60,000 nt of DNA from Hydractinia symbiolongicarpus. Its lineage: Eukaryota > Cnidaria > Hydrozoa > Anthoathecata > Hydractiniidae. The DNA is taken from NCBI RefSeq assembly GCF_029227915.1, contig NC_079878.1, forward strand, positions 23,153,501 to 23,213,500, written 5' to 3'. A program made the translations under genes and the position numbers. Positions 13,901-23,400 of the stretch are shown piece after piece. The notes beneath the pieces were generated by a model that had not been told where the DNA came from, ran no database searches, and saw only the letters and a list, made by a program, of their open reading frames with translations. The first letter of the stretch is position 1; every line of letters starts with the position of its first letter.

Positions 13901-14580
13901 AACCTCTACACAAAAAGTAACAGAAAAATAAATTTCCAAAAATGAATTTACCACGGGTCTTATTGACTAGTGCGTTTATATAAAAGAATGCACTTCACTG
14001 GTTTTATAACGACTGCTAGGTAGAAACAAGTATCAGCAGTGGAATAAAATGCAGCCATGTATTATTCTTAATAATTAAACAAGTATATAATTTTATGAAA
14101 TATATTTATTGCTAAGCTTTTCGTAGTTTTAGTACATCATCAGGGATCATCAGTTTAATTTATGACGCTGATATCTACCGATTTCTGAAGTGCCTTAAGC
14201 ATTAGCATGACAACTGACGCATTTTTAAATAATATTAAAAATTAGTCAGCTAATAAATTTATAACCAGAACTCTCTCAATTGTTTGCATTTCACAGAACA
14301 GAATAAAAACTAATAACTGGTGGTGTGTCTTAAAGAAGTGTAATTAGCTAATAATGCCTTAGTCGCAAAACATATACTTTATTTAGACGAAAAAAAAAAG
14401 AAAAAAAAGAAAGAAAGCCAAGAAAGCCAAGAAAGCCAAGGGCTAACTATTGGACAGTCTGTAGCTGGTGGTTTTGTTTTGGTTGTGATTGTGATTATTG
14501 CTGTAATTTGTTACTGCGGAGAATGTTTTTGTCAATCTCAAATCACATGCTGCACATGCTTTGGACTTAATACGCAATAA
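1737..14580 (+). CDS. EGF / YWTD propeller / TSP1 single-pass membrane protein (spliced)
   Basis: Assembled by me from nine exons: 1737-1785, 1859-1931, 8576-8844, 9081-9252, 9363-9539, 9659-9885, 9965-10186, 10962-11129 and 14387-14580. Every junction has GT-AG borders and matching phase, and the total of 1,551 nt is divisible by three (516 residues). Order of parts: signal peptide (residues 1-16), EGF-like module (CTVNNGGCDGIC then CSCNILGTLQPDGKTCK), LDL-receptor class B / YWTD repeats (YIFISDWGS, KIFWADAN, YLYWTDW), two TSP1 modules (KWSQW, QWGPW, CSQTCGTG), Lys-rich stalk, membrane helix, Cys-rich tail. The family suggests a cell-surface adhesion or ligand-binding receptor, but no ligand can be named. 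The start is chosen because it gives a signal peptide and joins in frame to the EGF exon. Oddity: an in-frame TAA at 9517-9519 (codon 240) means a pseudogene, a mis-modelled exon end or a sequence error. The exon structure is strong; whether the gene is intact is unsure. Confidence 0.8.
2785..3186 (-). CDS. Unrecognised 133-codon ORF inside intron 2
   Basis: An open frame, rich in Lys, Arg and Asn, on the strand opposite to the host gene. I recognise no family. A 45-bp part of it (2870-2914, the stretch around DLPPTLISIAVKLNRW) is repeated almost exactly at 3538-3586 in the same orientation, so this is probably the remnant of a mobile element or a local duplication rather than a functional host gene. 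No signal peptide, membrane segment or zinc motif is visible. It may not be translated at all. Confidence 0.25.
   Translation of the reverse strand: MPARAFHLQKRNPVGLNTQSNPNKSIRTCLKSAYARNVFYAHTDINKDIKILIKKILPGDSKTKYSKYVRLYKLANYQFSLLVRKNRNKDLPPTLISIAVKLNRWKQKLYIIKTRNFSLRLICPTSITSPLPY
3860..4111 (+). CDS. Unrecognised exon-like ORF in intron 2
   Basis: A continuous frame that can be read from about 3,860 and whose ATG-like start lies at 3,896. It contains LIPVKPNGQVLFVP and later IKSSILDVILKNLHKH, and ends KKVQVL. The composition looks protein-like (alternating hydrophobic and charged residues), suggesting one exon of a decayed mobile-element gene. I cannot name a family, and there is no partner exon nearby. 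Confidence 0.25.
4112..8575. other. Rest of intron 2, no recognised gene
   Basis: AT-rich intronic DNA between exons 2 and 3 of the receptor-like gene. The short ORFs on both strands show no recognisable domain and look like chance frames. Confidence 0.5.
8576..9885 (+). CDS. Exons 3-6: end of EGF module and YWTD beta-propeller
   Basis: Exon 3 (8576-8844) finishes the EGF module and starts the propeller. Exons 4 (9081-9252), 5 (9363-9539) and 6 (9659-9885) carry successive LDL-receptor class B repeats. The diagnostic strands are DLYYAL, YIFISDWGS, GLAWPNALAIDTLTQKIFWA and YLYWTDWSRLNYKIY, and the segment IEMANYDGSCRKVIRVLPQLHPFAM is a near-canonical repeat boundary. About four to five blades are visible, fewer than the usual six. 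Exon 5 is interrupted by TAA at 9517-9519, right after WADAN. Its only plausible donor (gtaagt, exon end 9539) lies downstream of the stop and gives the correct phase to join to exon 6. Confidence 0.8.
9965..11129 (+). CDS. Exons 7-8: two thrombospondin type-1 modules
   Basis: Exon 7 (9965-10186; 9971 is an alternative in-frame acceptor) begins GKWSQW and carries eight or more cysteines in an atypical TSP1 pattern with an extra Cys pair near its end. Exon 8 (10962-11129) is a textbook TSP1 module: DGQWGPW, CSQTCGTGRMTRSRYC, then four more cysteines. Both exons are flanked by phase-1 introns, the usual situation for shuffled extracellular modules. TSP1 modules typically bind glycosaminoglycans or partner receptors. 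Confidence 0.85.
11130..13079. other. Intron sequence without recognised features
   Basis: First part of the 3.3-kb last intron of the receptor-like gene. I found no further in-frame extracellular module here on either strand, and no structured repeat. Confidence 0.5.
13080..13153 (-). tRNA. tRNA-like sequence, probably a pseudogene
   Basis: Read on the minus strand, 74 nt fold partly as a tRNA: acceptor GCTCCTG against CAGGAGT, D stem ATCA/TGAT around a loop with GG, and a five-pair T arm (TCAGG/CCTGA) with loop TGCGATT close to the B-box consensus. The anticodon stem TTATG/CGTAA encloses nine bases instead of seven, so no anticodon can be assigned. It is most likely a tRNA pseudogene or the head of a tRNA-derived element. 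It lies in the last intron of the + strand gene. Confidence 0.35.
13254..13690 (-). pseudogene. OTU-like protease fragment (two exon-like pieces)
   Basis: The minus-strand frame 13442-13254 contains VSGDGNSLYRSISLLL, which matches the catalytic turn of OTU deubiquitinases (GDGNC then F/Y-R) but has Ser in place of the nucleophilic Cys. A second open piece just upstream on the same strand (about 13690-13545) reads QDILEWLDFERILSQYNEW and could be the preceding exon. The rest of an OTU domain, including its His box, was not found. OTU domains occur in host genes and in several mobile elements; the intronic, fragmentary setting favours mobile DNA. The assignment rests on one motif. Confidence 0.35.
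14387..14580 (+). CDS. Exon 9: stalk, membrane helix and Cys-rich tail
   Basis: Starts after tatttag in phase with exon 8. It encodes DE, seven lysines, three ESQ triplets, then GLTIGQSVAGG and a hydrophobic helix of about 18 residues (FVLVVIVIIAVICYC). A roughly 22-residue cytoplasmic tail contains six more cysteines (CGECFCQ, CCTC), possible palmitoylation sites, and ends at TAA 14578-14580. An AATAAA overlaps the stop codon (14577-14582) and could serve as poly(A) signal. The helix directly followed by a stop codon is the reason for calling a type I membrane protein. Confidence 0.75.
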
Positions 14581-17500
14581 ACGAACAACGCAACTGAATT
14601 GGTCTTATCTTAAAATTAGATGAGTTTGTAAATATATAGGTACGTTTGTTTGCACACACTGATTGTAAATTTAAAATGTGCTAGACACCTTTTTCGTATT
14701 GTAATTTATCATAGCACACACATTTACAAGACAACTAAAGTGTTAGGAATTATTATTGAGCGTTATTTTATTGTAATCGAGAACAGCATTTGATTTCATA
14801 CTTTGATTATTTATCTATTCTCAGCGAAAAATGTGACATGTTTTTTAATATACGATATGTTTCTTATGAGCAACCGAGTTGTTGCATGCTTAGGCAGAGC
14901 TTTAAATCAAAAAAAACTTCAGCAACAAGCAACTGGTCATGCTGTCTTCTTTTTAATAAATAGCCAAGAGCTATGTTTGTTAGCAAGTTTTAGGCTAAAA
15001 TTTTGCAAAATTAAAAATACTACGCTTACGAACTTCTTAGCAGCCTTAATTAAGCTTATTGAGTTTATTTTAAAAACGAGGTGTATACCAATTGAACCGG
15101 TGCTTTGACAAGAAATGACAAGATTTTTTCCTTTTATGTAATTTGTTATCATTATTATAATATAAGTGTAGATGTAGTTAAATTGTAAGCTATGGCATAT
15201 GCATAAAATTAAAGAGTGAGCTCTTCTTTAAGTATATAGTTGTAAAAACAATGTCACCAGTTAAAGAAAATACACGTATTTTTTATAGTGTTAAACCCTG
15301 CTAAAAATTGCTCGAAATCACTCGAAGTAGCTTTGTTTGATCTTAGAATACGGTGACACTTATTAAGACAACTTCCAGTCATGACAAATATTTTTCTCCA
15401 AAATGTGTGTTCTAACAGATAAATACATTTTTTATAGGATGATCCATTATTTATAATATAAAGATTGTCCAAGAAGAAAAATATACACCCTTGAGTTTGG
15501 GGTTTGGTTATTTCCCTTAAAAATTCTTTTTCCAATGTAGGCTCAGCACTCTAAAATTCAATGAATTTGATGATTAAACCATGACACCAAGTTCTTTTCC
15601 TTTTGGACTATCTTTTGCGATTTCTTTTCGCGTTCGTGTACTGTTTTATTCAATTGCGCCGGCCAGTTGCTAGCATTTTCTACACTAAATAATAACACAA
15701 AGTTTTTACCTCGTCGTGACCTGAAACGGCAAATTTTTGAATAGCTAATCAGTAGGTTAGATCATCGATGCACGCTAAAAGTCATCAATTAAAATAATAT
15801 TATGAAAAAGTTATAAAAAGTTTTTTGCATACTTTTCTTCTAACAAAAGCTAGAAATGCACAAATAACTTTGTTTACAATGACTGGCGTGACTTCGAATT
15901 TTTAATAGGCATCGGTTTTCTTTGCTTTGTCTTTTAAAACAAGAATAATTTAACGGTTCACTTGATAAAAATTGTAAATTTCTGTAACACGTGAAATCAA
16001 CTTTTTTTTGCGTTCAAATTCTTTCTAAATATAAGATAAATAATGACAGGAAATCTTAGAAAGAAAAATATCCCATTTTTCTAAAGAGTTATTTCACCAT
16101 GTATTCCCACCTCAAGAAATGTACAGCGAATACGTGTCTAACAAATGCAACATTTTTTATCATATCCCCTCTCTCCTACTAAATGTTAATGGCTTTAATA
16201 TTTAACTATTTCGCGTAGCTAACTCCCGATCATAATAAGACCTTACAGGGTTAAAACATGAATAATCTTTGTCAGTGAGACACATTTAAAAATTGTCATT
16301 CAATACACTTTATGTTTTTATAACCAACCGAGTTGTTAGGTGTTGCGGCGGAGTTTTAAGTCCCGGGAAATAAGCAAATGGTCATAACGAGGTTTGCCTT
16401 CTAATAGAAAATAACCAATAGCTATCTTCGATAGCAGGTTTCAAGCTGAGATCTTGCAAAGTTAAAACATTACGCTTGTCAATTTCATAGCAACTTCTTA
16501 ACAAGCCTATTGTTCTCGACCAGGTGTTCGCCATCTCCTACAATCCTAATCAAGTACACGATTAGAATTTCGTTTTCCTTGTAAACCCTTTTTCCTCGTG
16601 CAATCGCGAAGCAGGGTACATTGAAAGGAAAAACATTTCTTCTACTTTCCCAGGCTAACTTAACAGTAGACCATGGTGACAGTGTTACAAATCCTGACGT
16701 CCAACGGTTATTAGAAGCAGAAGCACGTGTACAGCTTACTGACACCGAGACTTTTGTGCAAATGTTCTAAGACGCAATTGAAGAAACCCTTTTAAAGAAG
16801 AGGAAAAAAAAAAACTTTTTTTGTGGCAGCCACCACGTAAATTTTAGGCGAGGTAGCAAAAATTAAGGAACGTCTAAATTCCAAAATCTACTAAAATAAC
16901 TACTATAACGACACACAAATAACTATGTTTCATAAATAAATATCTATATTCCTTCCTAGCAACATTTTTACAAAGTTTGTATGGCTGTGTGGGTAAAAAA
17001 GAAGTTTGAGATGTACTTACCAATAAACATTAAAAATAAGACCCTTAACTCAAGAGAACCAAGAATATTTTACATACAATCGTAGTGCCAGCATTTTATA
17101 ACCTTCGTTAATACTTCTTGAAACTTTATAAAGATCTTTCACAGTCAATAATAATATTCTTTTCGTAATTTGCTTCGCTTTTTCACAACATACAACCAAC
17201 TTCGAACGATGAAGTTTGTTGTGATGAGAAGGCGCCAAATTTGATAGACCGGAAACTTTCAACAACAAATCGGACGTACAATATGGAGGTTTCAGCTTTG
17301 TTTACAAATCTTTATTTTCTTTATCTTTACTTATGAATAAGTGTACTAATTTCAGTAATAAAAATAAAAATATTTTTGTCGTGTTATTCAACTAATAGCA
17401 TATTTGCTATTTTGATCTTTAACTTGTGCATTGTTTTTAAAAAACAGTGTGATCATCGAAGCGTGGCCATCACTGTGAGAAAAATCTAATATTGTTTTTG

Positions 17501-18690
17501 AATAACCACCAGTTTGACAAATATGTAAAAATACTGAATCATAAAATGAATGATTCAGCATTCAAGGATAAAAGTAAAAACTGGTATTTTGTAATAAACT
17601 TCTAATGAAGAGATTTTCTGGGTATAATGTGAGTATAATAACGTGTTGTGCTGCACAGTTTTAAGCCACAAATTCACCTTTGTTAAACAAGCAGGTTTAA
17701 ATTATTACCCCTTAATATAAAAACAGCAAATCTTTCAGCAAAACCATTTTTACCTGATTTGATGCTAGCAAAATATTACAAAAACTAAACAATTGTCAAG
17801 ATTTTACGGGATATTCCAGACCAGCAGATCTGGTCTTTGAAATTATCTCAGGCATCACGAATTTTCAATCAGCAGCTGTGCCGGGGCTGTTCGCCTCTTT
17901 TTTAACTCGCCTATGACATGAAGTAAGAAGAGAATCGGAGTTATTATATCGGAATGCCGATAGAACTAGTCTTTTCAGACTTACTTTTAATGAAAAAGGA
18001 GACGCTATAGAAATTCTGTCTTCTCACCTTTATAGGAATGATCGGAAAGCTAGGCTGTAAAATTCACTTATGCTTGGAATCTGGTACGTGCCCTTAAGTA
18101 AAAAGAAACAAAAAATTAGTAAAAAGACACCGGCCACATTCATTGACACTATCCACCAAAAGCATTAACTTTTGTTAAACGTTGAAAAAGAAAGAGTCAA
18201 CAGCTACAAATCGGTTCGTTGTAAATTTAATCACGAGCTCGACTTTTATTTACAGACATATTGTAAGGGAAATGTTTTTTCTTTAACTTTAAGATATGGC
18301 TTAAATCAGCCAGATTACTATTTTTTACTGCTAAAAATTCATCTGCCAATCGACACCATTATGTACACACATTAAAGATTAATTATTTTTCTCCATTGCA
18401 GTTAACATTGACGAGTCGTCTGCAAAATGAAACCAATGACAGCAAAACATATAACCAGTACCTTATATAGATTTATTTTTAATATATTTCAGCACCTTAT
18501 CAAAACACATTTTAAATAGGAGAGGAAAAAGACAGTGAGCTTGCGGGACTAACAACAGGTTTGTACTTTATGTACTTTAAACGCTCAGTGTTCAATAGTA
18601 CCTGAAACTCCTTCCCAAAATGTTTTGGTTGTCACAGACTGTATTTTTTTGCTAAAAGATGCCAATATAAACAATTAAGATAAAAATCAT
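14581..18690. other. No recognisable gene
   Basis: AT-rich intergenic DNA. Several 60- to 100-codon frames exist, but none carries a domain, signal peptide or exon structure that I can recognise. A stretch near 17,820-18,060 is less AT-rich and may be an old element remnant. Confidence 0.5.
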
Positions 18691-18699
18691 ATACGAACA

Positions 18700-19380
18700 T
18701 ACAAAGTAAATAATGTGCTTCCAAAAAGACACAATTCTTTTTCCAAGGATATAATTGTCACCTACGAAATATTACCTGCTAGGTCTTTGGAAATAAGCTA
18801 GAGGTTGTATTCATCTAGAGAAAATGCCTCTAAAAGCACAATTCTTCCTTTTTTCAAGGAATTAATTAAAAAAAATAAAAAGGACACAACACATATGAAA
18901 AGATGAACAGAACTTCAACCAAGGGCAGGTAGGTTTCGACCCATATTCCTGAACCTAAGTACCCTGGATGTCTAGCTGGGTCACCTCGAAGAGTTCCTCG
19001 GACGGTCATCAGCAGAAAATAGACATCCCTATCTTCCTAAAGTAAACTTTAAACGCTTTCTTCTCAACTGTGCTATTCTTTGTTTTTAACTCAGGTAATA
19101 AGTGGAGTCGTTACTCTCCAAAGACAAGAGCAAGTGTGATCAAACCCCCTGCTACCCTGCTAATATTTTTTTGACTGGGGTAATAAGTGCAGTCGTCACT
19201 CTCCAAAGACAAGACCTAGTATGATCAAACCCCCTTGCTAACTTCATTTTTATTTAATTTTGTTTTATTTTTGACTGGGGTAATAAGTGGAGTCGTCACT
19301 CTCCAAAGACAAGACTGAGTGTAGTCAAGCCCCCTTGCTGACTCATTCTGGTTAAAATATTCTTACCTCAGCTCTTCTAA
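18700..19380 (-). repeat. 3' region of the USP-carrying retrotransposon with tandem units
   Basis: Downstream (minus strand) of the USP domain are three related units of about 90-100 bp: 19095-19165, 19178-19243 and 19279-19345. Each contains GTAATAAGTG, a CGTCACTCTCCAAAGACAAG-type core and an AAACCCCCTTGCT-type end. A further conserved block at 18905-19030 (CCTGAACC, TGTCTAGCTGGGTCACCTC, GACAT) follows. The same two blocks in the same order recur at 52,360-52,610, next to the second USP copy. They therefore belong to the element, most likely its 3' UTR. Confidence 0.7.
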
Positions 19381-19389
19381 AAAGAAAAC

Positions 19390-20190
19390 ATATGACTCGT
19401 GACTGCTAAGAAGGCGGTCATCACAGAAAATTACTGCTCTATCGTTGCAATGTATCCACCTGTGAACCTTTTGGTCGAAGGTTATGGTAGTGTGTAGTGA
19501 CCATTATTTAAGTTGCCGCAATGGTTGATAATAGCCCTTAATTAAAAATTTTAACGAAATTCCCTTCTCCATCTACGGTAAAAGGTATGGAAATGGTAGC
19601 AGGGTAAACAGTAATACGAGAGGCAATTTTGGACAGAAGGCCGTTGGCACTGGCAAAATGTTTTGCTGTAAAATGAGATGGGAAACGCACGACACTACCT
19701 CTTTTTTAACTACAGCAGTTTGGTGAGCGTTGCAAACATGGCAGAAGGAGGCATTAGTGTCTGAAAACTCCTCGCTTTCAAAGATATTATCTAAGGAAGA
19801 TTGTAACGTAGGGTGCAGAGAAAGTTAGAGGCTATAACTTCTGAGGAGCTGGCAATATGACAAAAATTGCAAGTGGTGGATATCTTGATGCCAATACTAA
19901 AAAGACTTTTAAGAAATGGAAAGTCTAATGACAGACCAGGTAGGAGATATTCAAAAACCTCGGGGACGTCGTGCTGAGCAAAGATATTAAACACACTTCC
20001 CTTCGCAGCTGAGATATGATGTTTCATAGCACGGATAAAATGGGAGGGGTCAACTGGACTTCTAGAAATAGCCAAATTTTGCCTAACTTTGAGGTTGTTT
20101 TGCTGACAGAAATGGCTTCTTTAACTCTTGGAAGGTTACAAAAACATTGTAAGATTGAGTTTGCATAACATGTGTTTCCCAAGTTTTTAA
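19390..20190 (-). pseudogene. USP-type deubiquitinase domain encoded by a retrotransposon
   Basis: Reading 3'-ward on the minus strand, the main USP landmarks appear in order: Cys box GLKNLGNTCYANSILQCF (catalytic Cys codon at 20168-20170), an acidic box FNIFAQHDVPEVFEYLL (compare QQDAxEF), a zinc-ribbon pair TTCNFC and SFCHVC about 55 residues apart, a His box NHCGNLNNGHYT (19491-19526) and the following WIHCNDRAV (19437-19464). At least three frameshifts and a TAG separate these pieces, so this copy cannot make a complete enzyme. The Cys box is in one uninterrupted frame with the retrotransposon's endonuclease tail (20590-20024), which shows physical fusion. A USP removes ubiquitin from proteins; here it could protect element proteins or counter host turnover, which is inference. 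Confidence 0.8.
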
Positions 20191-20914
20191 GACCGCTATT
20201 CCTAAAATCAGTGTTAGATTGCAATGCGACTGTTGTTTTAAAAGACCTTGTAGAAAGCTCTTCGATTTCTTTGATTTTACAAGATTTTGAGTGACTAGCG
20301 GAAGATTTCTCAGGTTTTTTGGTTTGGTTCTTACATTCCATATTTGTAACAAAAGAAACTTCAGGAATGATTGGGGGCTTTTCAGGCTCAACCCAAGTGG
20401 TAGAATTTCGAGACATCCAGATGTAAAAAGAAGCACTCGTGGAGGTAAAAGTTAGGGATTTTAATAGGGAACGTAAAGGCTTGTTAGGGAAACCAAGGCG
20501 ACGAAAACAGGACCTTACTGATTCTGAACAGAAATCCCTTGCACCCACCTCAATGGCAAAGAAATGCACGATCCATCCATCGTTTTTCATAGCATAACAA
20601 AGTGAAGAATATTTGTTAAGCTTTCGTTTGTGTCAATATTCCATGTTCTCTTCACATGGACAAGTCAGTTCTACCATAATTACAGTTTTGGAAGAACTGG
20701 ATATTAATAACACGTCTGGGCGTAGTTGTGTTATTGCAATGTATGGTGGAACAACTAAAACGGAATCTAAATCTGACAGTATTTTCCAATCGGAAGCAAG
20801 GTGAAGAAGGCCTGGACACTTTGTATTCCTCTTCTTGGATGGTGATTGACCAGCCGGAATGAAATTAATTTTGTTGCACTTGGAAACCGTGATTATGAGA
20901 TAACAAGACAGCAA
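20191..20914 (-). pseudogene. Restriction-like endonuclease region of non-LTR retrotransposon
   Basis: Two minus-strand frames (20914-20633 and 20590-20190) encode the C-terminal part of a reverse-transcriptase protein. HLASDWKILSDLD precedes LRPDVLL and VIMVELTCPCEENME, the RPD...ExT pattern of a PDDEXK-type nuclease. FFAIEVGARDF, then the FRRLGFPNKPLRSLLKSL helix and SFYIWMSRNSTTW, close this domain. I recognise this block from retrotransposon polyproteins of cnidarians and fish. The frame then runs without a stop through a Ser/Lys-rich linker of about 65 residues into the USP Cys box. One frameshift lies near 20,600. The nuclease would nick target DNA for target-primed reverse transcription. 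Confidence 0.75.
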
Positions 20915-21300
20915 GCTGTGATGATGGAACTGGTCTAACGACCCTTGAAGTTAAAATTGTAGAGGATACACCCTTAAAAGATCAAAACGCAGTGCAAGAT
21001 CTTCCTTTTTGCAAGGATAATCTTAAGATTCAAGGATGATTATGAGATAACAAAACAGTAAGCTGTAGTGATTCGACTAGTCTAATGACTCTTATTTTAA
21101 GTGGTAGAGGTTAAACCCTCTAAAGATCTCTATGCAAAGCAAGATCTCCCTTTTACAAGGATGGTCTGTACAACTAAGTTAATTGAAAAAGCAACCGTCT
21201 GGACAATACAAATATTGCAACAACAAAACAAAAAACAACAACATATATTGACATAAAACGTATATATATATACAAATAAATAAAAACTATAAAAAGGGGG
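20890..21300 (-). repeat. Retroelement-internal repeats between RT and endonuclease
   Basis: Two related blocks, 20895-21040 and 21045-21180, share TTATGAGATAACAA, AGCAAGCTG / AGTAAGCTG, GGTAGAGG-type and AAGATCTTCC / AAGATCTCCC elements. A third relative lies at 49,325-49,450. They are non-coding, contain many stops and occupy the place where the connection between RT and endonuclease should be, so they mark an internal deletion or insertion in this copy. Confidence 0.55.
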
Positions 21301-21412
21301 CAAACAACTACCTATGCGCCAGGACTTGTGAACCTGGCTGTAGCTTTACACGTGTAACGGGATCCCAGCACTCAGCCTTACACAGGTGATTGATGCTTAG
21401 GACCAGCCTTGG

Positions 21413-22380
21413 TCAGGACCAGCCTGAAGTTACTGGGGTGATATGCGTGGGCGTAAAACCACGAAGACATGAAAGAGATATCACACCCCCTTGCAGGCCT
21501 TTATAAATCGACTTGTCAATTATGGAGACCCCTGCAGATAACTTCTCATCAAGTTCGTCAATAGCCTTCCTATCGGAGATTGAACCATCCATAATACGGA
21601 CTAGAAATTGCACGGGCATGGAATGGATAGAAAAAGAATGTAAGAAGAGAAGTCCGTTAGATCAGCAGGCTTTTGGACAGAAAAAGGAGTTGAATTGAGG
21701 AACTTACCTTTATGATCACGATGCTGCGTGATTTGTTGGCACGAAAATCCATGCCAGCCCATTTTAGTGCTGCAGTACACCTGGACAAAAGCGTTTGGGT
21801 ACCAGAAACTGCTGAAGAAATCATGTTGATATCGTCCATAAAGGTTCTAATCAAGGGGAGTGACACTTTGCTTGATGTGATAAACCTAGGAGCGGAAGCC
21901 AGTAATGTATACTCAAGAATAATATTGATGCCTACAAGAAGAAGGATAATGAATAGTGTACAGCCCGCAAAAATTTCCCGCGAATGTGTATGCCAATTAC
22001 TTGGTGGAAAGGGAGAGAATGATTTGCTCTAGATGCAAATGTAATAATTTCTAATAAAAGAAATCCACTGTGGAGGAACACCATAGCGCTTAAGGGCAAA
22101 AAAAGATAAGTCGATGAGGAGTAAGCACTTGCTATATCTAGCCAGATGGTAGCTAAATCCAACTTAAAAAATCTGGCATTTTAAGTGCTGACCAAACCAT
22201 CGACATGTGTTCCCAGCAGCCTGAAACCTTTTCCATACATCCATACACAGATGTATTAATAAATTTTTTATTTGTTATCATATGAGTTTCGAAACGCCTT
22301 GATGCAAGGCTGAAAAGAAGCTTACCTTCGAAATTTAGCACTGCAATTGGTCGAAAGTCCTTTATGTTTGACTCCATAGG
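21413..22380 (-). pseudogene. Reverse transcriptase domain of the same retrotransposon
   Basis: Minus strand in order: DFRPIAVLNFEGKLLFSLAS and CMEKVSGCWEHMSMVW (22377-22153), motif A LATIWLDIASAYSS (about 22160-22115), motif B REIFAGCTLFIILLL (about 22000-21950), motif C FMDD (21831-21842) with SSAVSGTQTLL and WAGMDFRANKSRSIVI, then FLVRIMDGSISDRKAIDEL (21619-21413). The spacing and motifs are those of a non-LTR RT whose YxDD box is FMDD. Small frameshifts interrupt it. It is linked downstream with the PDDEXK and USP parts, so I read the whole as one element, although the connection segment is missing at this place. Confidence 0.8.
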
Positions 22381-22579
22381 AGTTTTGGTTTTTGGAATAT
22401 AAAAATTTAACGAACATTACACCATGGAACTGGGACGACACAATTTTAAATTTCGACACAATTACAAGATTTAAAAACGTTAAACAAGAGGGTATTTATT
22501 TTGGGACACTTTTTATAAAAATTATAGGAAATAGCGTTTAAACCAGGAGATCACGCATTCTTTCTGGTTGCTAAAAGAG

Positions 22580-22955
22580 TTAAAAAGTCTTTGTATTAAG
22601 AGAATATAAGGGAAAAATTTTCGTAATAGAAGGGGCAGCAGGAAGACCTTCTAGATTGCACAAGGGAACGTCATACAATTCATCCTTGACAACCAAAGAT
22701 TTATAATTGTCTAAAGTCTGTTGATCGACACGCAGTGTGGCTGCACACTTAGGATCAAGCAAGGCTTCACCAGCTGCAAACAGGTTTGTCCTGAAAGCAG
22801 ACTGTGCCTTCTTGAACCTAACCTTCCTCCTTAGACGTCTCTCTGCTCGACATATGACTTTGATTTTTTCCCTTGTTTCGGCAAGAAACTGCTGCAGAGC
22901 TAACTTTTGAGCAACCTCTATGGCAAATAAAACTTTTTCCGTTTTCTTAAATGAT
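22580..22955 (-). pseudogene. Pre-RT N-terminal segment of the retrotransposon
   Basis: The minus-strand frame encodes ICRAERRLRRKVRFKKAQ, AFRTNLFAAGEALLDPKC and PLCNLEGLPAAPSITK. A basic segment followed by KKAQ.AF..NPF..GK.LLDP is what precedes the fingers of the RT in this family, and it lies directly upstream (minus strand) of DFRPIAVLN. A gap of about 200 bp without open frame (22380-22580) separates the two, consistent with decay. No start codon can be fixed. Confidence 0.55.
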
Positions 22956-23400
22956 ATTGGAAACAAGCTTTCGGTAAGCATAAGTGCCTTTTGGTGGTAT
23001 ATTTTTGTGGTCAAAGAGCCTTAAGCCAGCCCGACCAGTCTGATGCAAACTTAAAATATTTTTGAAATTGAGCTGACTATCCGCTAAAAAAACTGCCTCA
23101 CTAACTTTCCAATTTCCAGCCTTTAAATCTAGAAGACACTTATACACACATGGGTCGACAGAATCTCTTAGTAACAGATGTCCACTGATTTTGGCAGATT
23201 TAAGAACAGAAGCAAGACTTCTCAGGTGAAAAAGACAAGCAGATGTCGAGGAATATAAAGAAATGTTGGAAATTGAATGATGCAGTTTTAACCATTTCTT
23301 AATGAAAACAGAAAATCTTTGCTCTAGTTTTGTGATAGTAGATAGAGAAACTTTATAAATTAGTAATGGCCAGCGGATTCTGGGAATTAACAGATGGTGT
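22950..23400 (-). pseudogene. Displaced post-RT segment of the retrotransposon
   Basis: On the minus strand this encodes LEQRFSVFIKKWLKLHHSI, LRSLASVLKSAKISGHLLLR, KAGNWKVSEAVF and RAGLRLFDHKNIPPKGTYAY. In intact relatives, as I remember them, this segment follows the RT; here it lies 5' of the pre-RT part. So either two partial copies abut near 22,960-23,010 or the element is rearranged. The basic helix and the HQTGRAGL motif are clear. Confidence 0.6.

Noticed and set aside
19095-19345. Tandem units as a CRISPR array
   Set aside because: Units are about 90-100 bp, diverged and without uniform spacers. They repeat next to the other USP copy and belong to the retrotransposon.
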